This document shows positions 57,970 to 64,000 of a stretch of 64,000 nucleotides of DNA, one piece after another; within the stretch, counting starts at the first letter, position 1, and every line of letters starts with the position of its first letter. Made by a program: the position numbers and the translations under genes. Source of the stretch: Streptomyces tsukubensis (lineage in GTDB: Bacteria > Actinomycetota > Actinomycetes > Streptomycetales > Streptomycetaceae); contig NZ_CP045178.1 of the NCBI RefSeq assembly GCF_009296025.1, positions 868,001 to 932,000 of the forward strand, read 5' to 3'. The notes under the pieces were generated by a model. The model worked only from the letters and a program-made list of their open reading frames with translations. It made no database searches and was not told the origin of the DNA.

Positions 57970-59250
57970 ATGCTCGTACCTCTGCTTATAGGAGCACTCG
58001 CGGGGGCAGTGCTCTTCGGGTCGCTCGCCTGGGGCGTGGCGTCACGGAGGGCGGAACGGTCCGCCACGAAGCGCCACGAAGAACGCGCCCAGGCGCTACG
58101 GCTCCAGATCGAGCAGGAGTTGACACACCTCGTTCAGGTGCGCCTGCCGGCGTGCAGGGAGAACCTGGTGGACAGCAGCCGTGCCGTACCCGGGCTGCTC
58201 CATCCCGAGCTGTCCGGGTCGGTGTTCGACCGCACGGGCCAGGCGGTGCTCGGCCAGATCAGGGCCGTCTCCCACGCAGCCGAGGTGCGCACCGACGAGG
58301 CCGCCCAGGAGATCGTCCGCACGGTGGCCACCAGGATGCGCACCCAGGCGCTCCGGCTTGAGCAGCAGCTCGAACAGGCGCAGCACATCCTGAGCGACTA
58401 CGGTCCCGACGTCACCAGGACGCTGTACGGAGCCGACCACCTCGCCGTCAACGTGCGCAGGCTCACCCAGCTCGTCGCCGTGGTGTGCGGCGGGGACGCC
58501 GGCCTCGCGCGTACGGACACCCGGCTCGCGGACCTCGCGGCGAGCGCGCACTCGCGTCTTGAGTCGATGGAGCTGATCAGGCGCATCCAGCTGGTCAACC
58601 ACCTCAACTCGGAGCACCTCGGAGTCGTGGCGCCCGCGTCCGAGCCCGTCGCGATGATCCTCGCCGAAGTCATGGCCAACGCGGCCTACTTCACCGCGGG
58701 CAGCATGCCCGTCCAGGTCGACCTCTACAACACCGGTACCGGCGCCGCGGTCGTCATCACCGACTCCGGCCGCGGTCTGGACGACCTCGAACGACAGCGG
58801 TACGCACAGCGGATGCTGGAGAGCGACGACCGACTCATGCTCACCGAGCTGGGTTCGCCGCCGAGGCTGGGACTGGCCGCGATCCACCGGCTGGCACACC
58901 GATTCCCCGTCGAGGTCACCCTCGCCCCGTCGCCCTCAGGAGGAGTGGCCGCCACCGTGCACCTTCCCGCCAGCCTGCTGGTGCAGGTCAAGGCCGATGT
59001 ACCGATCTCCGCGGGGGCTCCGATCGCCCCGGTCGCGTCCACGCGAGCCGAGGACGCGGCCACCGAGGAGACGGATTCCGAGGAGGACCGGACGGGGCTG
59101 CCGCGTCGCAGGCGCAGGGCGCCGGCCGCCCGGCGGCCCGTGGCACCCGCTCCGGCGTCCGCCGCGACCGTGGACGCCGAGGCGGCCCGCGCACGTTACG
59201 CCGGTCTTCAGGCAGGTGCGGCCAGGGGCCGTACCGAGAACCCCCGCTAA
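57970..59250 (+). CDS. cvnA: Conservon protein CvnA (RarA-like sensor ATPase)
   Basis: A 426-residue protein from the ATG at 57970. One N-terminal transmembrane helix (about 3-25) is followed by a long helical/coiled-coil region (about 30-190), and then a GHKL ATPase with ILAEVMANAAYFTAG (N-box), ITDSGRGLDDLE (G1) and GLAAIHRLAHRF. The C-terminus is Arg/Ala-rich. No histidine phosphoacceptor is obvious. In S. coelicolor and S. griseus, CvnA/RarA is membrane-bound and scaffolds CvnB-D. This gene heads the operon cvnABCD-P450-P450. Confidence 0.93.
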   Translation: MLVPLLIGALAGAVLFGSLAWGVASRRAERSATKRHEERAQALRLQIEQELTHLVQVRLPACRENLVDSSRAVPGLLHPELSGSVFDRTGQAVLGQIRAVSHAAEVRTDEAAQEIVRTVATRMRTQALRLEQQLEQAQHILSDYGPDVTRTLYGADHLAVNVRRLTQLVAVVCGGDAGLARTDTRLADLAASAHSRLESMELIRRIQLVNHLNSEHLGVVAPASEPVAMILAEVMANAAYFTAGSMPVQVDLYNTGTGAAVVITDSGRGLDDLERQRYAQRMLESDDRLMLTELGSPPRLGLAAIHRLAHRFPVEVTLAPSPSGGVAATVHLPASLLVQVKADVPISAGAPIAPVASTRAEDAATEETDSEEDRTGLPRRRRRAPAARRPVAPAPASAATVDAEAARARYAGLQAGAARGRTENPR

Positions 59251-59271
59251 GCCATTTCGAGGAGTATCACG

Positions 59272-59730
59272 ATGATGATGCCGCATGCTTCCCGCCCCGC
59301 GACCGAACCTTTCCGCGGCCACGAGGAGCACACGCAGCGGGCGGACACGCTGAGGGCGGCCTGCCGTGACATCGCCTCCGTGGTGATCCTCACGGCGGAG
59401 GGGTTGCCGAGCGCCGCCGACCGCGAATTGGAACGCCCGGTCGCCGAGCGGACAGCGAGTGTGGCCTCCGGCCTCTACGGACTCGCGAGGGCCGGCGGTG
59501 AACTGGCGGAGGACGCCGAGGAGATCAGCGAACCCCGCAATGTCGTGGTCGAGTACCGCTCGGGTCTTTTCCTCGTGGTGATGGAGGCCGGGGAGAATCT
59601 GCGCCTCGCGGTGACGACCGTTCCCGACGCCGATCTCGGCTCCGTGGTCTATGAGATGACCAAACTGTCCTCGACGCTCTCCATGGAGGTCGCGGCCCGA
59701 GCCGCCGCGACCTCCGCCCTCCCGCGGTGA
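59272..59730 (+). CDS. cvnB: Conservon protein CvnB (roadblock/LC7 domain)
   Basis: A 152-residue protein with a roadblock/LC7 domain: LRAACRDIASVVILTAEGLP at the start, VASGLYGLARAG, and RNVVVEYRSGLFLVVMEAGENL-type strands. Roadblock proteins modulate small GTPases, here CvnD. GAGGAG precedes the first ATG. Its stop overlaps the cvnC start (GTGA). Confidence 0.93.
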   Translation: MMMPHASRPATEPFRGHEEHTQRADTLRAACRDIASVVILTAEGLPSAADRELERPVAERTASVASGLYGLARAGGELAEDAEEISEPRNVVVEYRSGLFLVVMEAGENLRLAVTTVPDADLGSVVYEMTKLSSTLSMEVAARAAATSALPR

Positions 59731-60095
59731 CCCGGCGCCGCGAGGATGCCCGCGTCACGCCCGCCTATCTCGCGACGGGCGGGCGTGCGACGGGCAGGCG
59801 CCCGCTGCCCGACTCGCTCACCCGGCTGGTCCGCACCGACACGGAGGAACCGGCCGGGCTGAGCCCGCCGCAGGCTCAGCTGTTGAACGCCGTGGACGAG
59901 GGCGTCCTGACTCTCGCGGAAGCGGGCAGCCATCTCGCGCTGCCCCTCTCCGCGGTCAGGATCCTCGCGGGCGACCTGATCGAGGCCCGGCTGATCGACG
60001 CGATCGAACCGGCCATGGATCAGGACGCGGAGCTGCTGGAGAGAGTCCTGACCGGACTCCAAGAACTTCGAATCCCCACCGGAAAGAGCGCTTGA
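59727..60095 (+). CDS. cvnC: Conservon protein CvnC (DUF742)
   Basis: A 122-residue DUF742 protein (TPAYLATGGRATG, LLNAVDEGVLTLAEAGSHLA, PLSAVRILAGDLIEARL). The winged-helix-like fold is thought to join CvnA and CvnD. It starts with GTG overlapping cvnB and ends overlapping the cvnD start by one base. Confidence 0.93.
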   Translation: MTRRREDARVTPAYLATGGRATGRRPLPDSLTRLVRTDTEEPAGLSPPQAQLLNAVDEGVLTLAEAGSHLALPLSAVRILAGDLIEARLIDAIEPAMDQDAELLERVLTGLQELRIPTGKSA

Positions 60096-60709
60096 TGGCC
60101 ATCGCAGGGACGCGGCCTCATGAGAGCCCGCCCCATCTGCCCTCCACCGTCGTCGACATGGTCAAACTCGTGGTCGCCGGCGGGATCGGTGTGGGCAAGA
60201 CCACGTTGATCCGAGGTGTCTCCGAGATCAGGTCGGTGCACACCGAAGGTGTCATGACCACCGCCGGCAGCCAAGTCGACAATCTGGCATACACCCCGCA
60301 CAAGACCGAGACCACCCTCGCGATGGACTTCGGCAGGCTCAGTCTCAATCGCGGCGAGACGGCCCTGTATCTCTTCGGCACCCCCGGTCAGGCGCGTTTC
60401 ACGGAGGCGTGGCGCGACACCGTCTACGGCGCCCGCGGCGCTCTCGTACTGATGGATCTGCGCCGTCCCGCCGAGAGTTACGAGGCGATGGACCGGGTGG
60501 AGGAGACCGGCATGCCGTATGTGGTGGCCGTGAACGCCTTTCCCGACTCGCCCGACTACGCAGACGCGCACATTCGGCAGGAACTCGATCTGGCCCCGGA
60601 GACCCCGCTCGTACGCTGCAACGCGCTGGAGAGGGACTCGTCGATCGACGCCCTCATCTCCCTCACCCGCCACGCGTTGACCCACTACCGCAGGAACGCG
60701 ACCTCATGA
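60095..60709 (+). CDS. cvnD: Conservon GTPase CvnD
   Basis: A small GTPase of 204 residues. The P-loop is VVAGGIGVGKTTLIRG, switch II is LFGTPGQARFTEAW (FGTPGQ in place of DTPGQ), and the base-recognition site is VNAFPDSP rather than NKxD. Both are usual for CvnD. It ends with a basic tail. It should bind and hydrolyse GTP at the membrane complex. Its stop overlaps the P450 start (ATGA). Confidence 0.93.
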   Translation: MAIAGTRPHESPPHLPSTVVDMVKLVVAGGIGVGKTTLIRGVSEIRSVHTEGVMTTAGSQVDNLAYTPHKTETTLAMDFGRLSLNRGETALYLFGTPGQARFTEAWRDTVYGARGALVLMDLRRPAESYEAMDRVEETGMPYVVAVNAFPDSPDYADAHIRQELDLAPETPLVRCNALERDSSIDALISLTRHALTHYRRNATS

Positions 60710-62109
60710 GCCAGTCCACCACCTCGTACACCGCGGCCCCCTCGTCGGCGCCCTACCCGCTCTACACCGACGACTTCGCCCAGAACAGGGACGAGCACTA
60801 CCGGCGGATGCGTGCCGCGCACGAGCACATCGTGCCGGTGGAGATCCTGCCGGGGGTCTTCGGCCACCTCGTCATCTCCCTGCGGGCCGCGCGGGCCGTG
60901 CTGCACGACAGAACGGGGATGTGGAAGAAGAACCCGGAGGCGTGGGCCGAGGGGCTGCCGGCCGACTCCCAGGCGCTCGGCATGATGGGTCCTCGGCCCA
61001 ACTCGCTCTTCCATGACGGGGAGCAGCACGCGCGCTACCGCGGAGTGGTCAGGGACGCGTTCGCCCTCATCGAGCCGCACCATCTGCGGGACATGGTCCG
61101 TGAGGTCGCCGACCGGCTCATCGACCGTTTCTCCGGGCAGGGTACGGCCGACCTCGTGACGCAGTTCGCGCGTCCGTTGCCGTCGTTCGTCTTCAACCGG
61201 CTGTTCGGACAGGACGACTCCGCGGCGCCGCAACTGGTGGGCGCGCTCGCCGGGATCATGGAGAGCGGGCCCGAGGCGTTCAGGGCCAACGCGGAGTTCG
61301 AGTCGTACATGAGCCGGTTGATCACGGAGAAGCGGGCGAGGCCGGGCGCCAACCTGACGACCTGGCTCCTTCAGCACCCCGCGCGCCTGGACCCGACGGA
61401 GGTACTGCACAACATGGTGCTCTCCGTCGCCGCCGCGCAGGAACCGACCACCAACCTCATCGGCAACACCACGCGCCTGCTGCTCTGTGACGACGTGGTC
61501 TACAACGAGGTGGTGAACGGCACGCTCGACGTACTGCCCGCCATGGACCGCGTCCTCGCCACCCGCCCGCCGATGGCCAACTACGGTATGCACTACGCCG
61601 ATCGGGACATCTACTTCTACGGCAGGCCCGTTCCCGCCAACACCCCCGTGCTGGTCTCCTTCGAGGCCGTGGGCGCGGACCCCACCGGGGCCGCCGCGCC
61701 CGCGTCCGGCGCGGGGGCCCACATGGCCTGGTCGGAGGGGCCGCACAGTTGCCCGGTCAGCGGTATGGCGACCGCCATCGCCGGTACCGCCCTGATTCAG
61801 CTCATCCATCGCATCCCCGATGTCGAACTAGCCGTGAAAGAGGACGAGCTGCGCAATCGCCCGGGACCTTTCCACCACGCTCTGGCGGCGCTGCCCGTCC
61901 GTTTCACCTCCGTGACCGCACCCACCAGAGGAGAGAAACCGTGGCCGTCCAATCCGTACACGACGTCCCCAGGATCGACCCGGCAGGACGCGGCATCGCG
62001 GCCGAGGCCGCCCGTCTCCGCGAGCTGGGCGACGTGGTTGCCGTCGAGCTGCCCGGCGGGATACGGGCCTGGGCACCGACCCGGCACCGGGTCCTCAAGG
62101 ACCTCATAA
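60706..62109 (+). CDS. Conservon cytochrome P450, CYP157/156-like without ExxR
   Basis: 467 residues as read. The heme-binding Cys lies in WSEGPHSCPVSG. The I-helix has VAAAQEPTTNLIGN. The K-helix position of ExxR reads DRVL (in AMDRVLATRPPM), so neither Glu nor Arg is present, as reported for the CYP157 family. Homologous similarity should end near ALPVRFTSVTAPTR (about 61930). The frame continues for ~60 residues through the start of the next gene and stops at 62107. Either a stop codon was lost or the two genes genuinely overlap by 169 nt. Confidence 0.85.
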   Translation: MSQSTTSYTAAPSSAPYPLYTDDFAQNRDEHYRRMRAAHEHIVPVEILPGVFGHLVISLRAARAVLHDRTGMWKKNPEAWAEGLPADSQALGMMGPRPNSLFHDGEQHARYRGVVRDAFALIEPHHLRDMVREVADRLIDRFSGQGTADLVTQFARPLPSFVFNRLFGQDDSAAPQLVGALAGIMESGPEAFRANAEFESYMSRLITEKRARPGANLTTWLLQHPARLDPTEVLHNMVLSVAAAQEPTTNLIGNTTRLLLCDDVVYNEVVNGTLDVLPAMDRVLATRPPMANYGMHYADRDIYFYGRPVPANTPVLVSFEAVGADPTGAAAPASGAGAHMAWSEGPHSCPVSGMATAIAGTALIQLIHRIPDVELAVKEDELRNRPGPFHHALAALPVRFTSVTAPTRGEKPWPSNPYTTSPGSTRQDAASRPRPPVSASWATWLPSSCPAGYGPGHRPGTGSSRTS

Positions 62110-63176
62110 ACAACCCCCTGGTCAGCAAGGACCCTCGGCTGCACTGGCCGCTGTGGAACAGCGAGTGGATAGCCGAGCGCCCGGAGGCGCACTGGATATA
62201 CACCTGGTGCGGGGTGCGGAACATGTTCACCTCGTACGGCGTGGATCACCGGCGGCTGCGCACGCTGATAGCCCCGGCGTTCACCTCGCGGCGCACCCGC
62301 GCCATGCAGCCGGTCATCTCGCGTATCACCGATGAGCTGCTGCGGGGACTGCGGGATGTGCCCGCAGGGGAGAGCGTCGACCTGCGGAAACGTTTCGCTT
62401 ACCCCTTGCCGATGGGGGTCATCTGCGAGCTCTTCGGGCTGAACGAGGACGAGCGCCACACCGTCGCGGGGGCGCTGGAGAAGGTCATGGACACCACGGT
62501 CTCCCCGGAGGTCGCGGGGCAGGTCCTGGAGAACGCCAGGACGGCGCTGGGCGCCCTCGTCGCCCGCAAGCGCGTCTCCCCCGGAAATGACCTCACCAGC
62601 GACCTGATCGAGGCCCGCGACGGATCGGACCGGCTCGACGAGGGTGAGCTGGTCGACACCTTGATCCTGGTCCTCACGGCCGGCCACGAGACGACCGTCA
62701 ACCTCATCGGCAACGCGGTGGTGGCCCTCCTCGAACACCCGGACCAGCTCGCGGCCGTACTGGCGGGGGACGTCCCGTGGGAGAACGTCATCGAGGAGAC
62801 CCTCCGCTGGGCGCCCTCCATCACCAGTCTTCCCGTGCGGTTCGCCACGGAGACCATAGAGGTGGCCGACGTCACCATCGAGCGTGGCGACGCCATACTG
62901 GCCACTTTCGGCATCGTCGGCTGGGACCCGGACTACCACGGCGAGCAGGCCGGAGAGTTCAACGTCCGCCGCGCCCCCGGCAAACACCTGGCCTTCGGCC
63001 ACGGCGTCCACCGCTGCCTCGGCGCCCCCCTCGCCCAGGCCGAGGCGCTGACCGCCCTGCCCGCACTGTTCGCCGCCTTCCCGAACATCGCCCTGGTGCC
63101 GGGCCAGAGCATGGAGCGCTACCCCAGCTTCATCGCGCACGGCCATAAGGCGCCGCTGGTGTGGCTACGTGGCTGA
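61941..63176 (+). CDS. Conservon cytochrome P450, CYP154-like
   Basis: A complete P450 of 411 residues from a GTG with GAGGAG upstream. The I-helix is LVLTAGHETTVNLIGN, the K-helix EETLRWAP (ExxR intact), and the heme loop FGHGVHRCLGAPLA. CYP154 enzymes accompany conservons in S. coelicolor. It probably depends on a ferredoxin encoded elsewhere. Its 5' end lies inside the frame of the preceding P450. It may produce a signal or tailor a metabolite linked to the conservon. Confidence 0.92.
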   Translation: MAVQSVHDVPRIDPAGRGIAAEAARLRELGDVVAVELPGGIRAWAPTRHRVLKDLINNPLVSKDPRLHWPLWNSEWIAERPEAHWIYTWCGVRNMFTSYGVDHRRLRTLIAPAFTSRRTRAMQPVISRITDELLRGLRDVPAGESVDLRKRFAYPLPMGVICELFGLNEDERHTVAGALEKVMDTTVSPEVAGQVLENARTALGALVARKRVSPGNDLTSDLIEARDGSDRLDEGELVDTLILVLTAGHETTVNLIGNAVVALLEHPDQLAAVLAGDVPWENVIEETLRWAPSITSLPVRFATETIEVADVTIERGDAILATFGIVGWDPDYHGEQAGEFNVRRAPGKHLAFGHGVHRCLGAPLAQAEALTALPALFAAFPNIALVPGQSMERYPSFIAHGHKAPLVWLRG

Positions 63177-63403
63177 ACTGATGTGCGGTTGACGGACGTG
63201 TGACCGATGGTGCGGAGGGGCGGTTCACCCGCCAGGTTCGGCCGGTACGCGGGGCGGGACCGGGTGTGGGCGGGACCGGGCGTGGATTGGGCGAGGCGTC
63301 CGCCCCTCCCCCGGGGCGCGGTCACGCTGTGCGATCCGTCGGTCACCAGCCTCGTTCAGGCCGCCGACCTGCGAAGCTGGAGGGTGCACCGCACTCGCAC
63401 CCA

Positions 63404-63420
63404 CCGGCTTCGCCGGTATC
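63404..63420 (+). terminator. Small hairpin after the conservon operon
   Basis: ACCGGC-TTC-GCCGGT forms a perfect 6-bp stem about 230 bp after the last P450 and 25 bp before the phosphatase start. It may terminate upstream transcription. The rest of this gap has no gene. Confidence 0.4.
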
Positions 63421-63444
63421 CGGTATCGGAGGAAGAGCCTCACC

Positions 63445-64000
63445 ATGCGCCTGTTGTTGGTCCGCCACGGCCAGACACCGTCCAACGTCAGCCACTCGCT
63501 CGACACCGCGGCCCCGGGCCCACGGCTCACCGGGCTGGGCGAGAAGCAGGCCGCGGCGCTGCCTGCGGCGCTGGCGGCGGAGGACATCGGTGTGCTCTAC
63601 GCCTCCCCCCTGATCCGTACCCAGCTGACGGCGGCACCGCTGGCCACGGAGCGTGGCCTTGAGGTGCGGGTGCGGCCCGGGATCGCGGAACTGACCGCGG
63701 GTGATCTTGAGATGCGCTCCGACAAGGAGGCCGCCGCCCAGTACCTGCGCGTCGCCTTCGCCTGGTCGGCGGGTGACACGGCACTGCGGATGCCGGGCGG
63801 CGAGAGCGGCGAGGAAGCCCTGGCCCGCTACGACGAGGTCGTCAGCGAGGCCGCCGCCACCGGGGCCGGCACCGCGGTCCTGGTCAGCCACGGCGCCGCG
63901 ATCCGCATGTGGACGGCGGCCCGCGCCGCCAACGTGACGGTGGAGTTCGCCATGGCCCACGCACTCGACAACACGGGCGTGGTCGTACTCGAAGGCGCAC
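63445..64000 (+). CDS. Histidine phosphatase superfamily protein (partial)
   Basis: The first 185 residues; the end lies beyond the window. The phospho-histidine motif LLLVRHGQTPSNVSH opens the protein, followed by GLGEKQAAALPAAL, YASPLIRTQLTAAPLA and the second catalytic His in VLVSHGAAIRMW. This is the phosphoglycerate-mutase-like fold of broad phosphatases. The substrate is unknown. GGAGGAAG precedes the ATG. Confidence 0.93.
   Translation, partial: MRLLLVRHGQTPSNVSHSLDTAAPGPRLTGLGEKQAAALPAALAAEDIGVLYASPLIRTQLTAAPLATERGLEVRVRPGIAELTAGDLEMRSDKEAAAQYLRVAFAWSAGDTALRMPGGESGEEALARYDEVVSEAAATGAGTAVLVSHGAAIRMWTAARAANVTVEFAMAHALDNTGVVVLEGA

Overview
The window is high-GC actinobacterial chromosome, almost certainly Streptomyces. 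The evidence is third-position GC bias in every gene, GGAGG-type ribosome sites, short operons in mixed orientation, and characteristic families: a conservon with P450s, a Streptomyces subtilisin inhibitor, DUF397/XRE/ATPase modules, DUF3040, DUF5709, mycothiol-dependent formaldehyde dehydrogenase, MurT/GatD and abundant one-component regulators. I see no integrase, transposase, phage gene, tRNA, rRNA or CRISPR array. It reads as ordinary chromosome rather than an island, with local gene decay and many minisatellites.

Layout. 1-1.1 kb: start of a SigB/F/G-type sigma factor, divergent from an RsbW-like ATPase. 1.1-9.1 kb: MarR regulator, RCK-2TM-RCK channel-like protein, TauE-type permease, AcuI-type reductase, NarL-type two-component pair, DUF3040 protein. 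9.1-10.1 kb: no confident gene. 10.1-20.8 kb: KhtT/KhtU-like K+/H+ antiporter, PucR regulator, Spo0M, TatA, ArsR with a MgtA-like P-type ATPase, acetyltransferase, LCP protein, second TatA. 21-30 kb: mycothiol formaldehyde detoxification pair, nucleotidyltransferase-like protein, a sigma-like/transmembrane fusion, a beta-hydroxyacid dehydrogenase facing a decayed LysR gene, and DNA glycosylase Tag. 30-42 kb: LacI plus secreted GH16 glucanase, quinone-type reductase divergent from a drug exporter, PadR plus membrane protein, truncated TetR, YciI, an unusual binding protein, a flavin reductase with a cysteine-type leader peptide, Zn alcohol dehydrogenase. 42.4-46.4 kb: zinc-free L31, DUF5709, a candidate 6C-like small RNA, DUF397/XRE/ATPase module. 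46.5-54 kb: acyl-CoA dehydrogenase with divergent TetR and a strong operator, deformylase, murT-gatD, pfkA, CtaG-like protein. 54.1-57.2 kb: small membrane protein, SSI inhibitor, secreted protein, phosphotransferase. 58-63.2 kb: conservon cvnABCD with two P450 genes. 63.4 kb to the end: histidine phosphatase, cut by the window edge.

Most notable are: (i) a leaderless cysteine-type leader peptide gene ahead of the flavin reductase; (ii) the conservon, whose first P450 lacks the K-helix ExxR motif and runs 169 nt into the next gene; (iii) a protein with sigma-like segments, a membrane anchor and a large ectodomain; (iv) the 6C-like RNA candidate; (v) several clean palindromic operators (14280, 20193/20858, 45825, 47783); and (vi) an unusual density of 6-40 bp tandem repeats, mostly just outside genes. 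I did not find a clearly new multi-gene system. The best leads are the individual oddities listed as findings.
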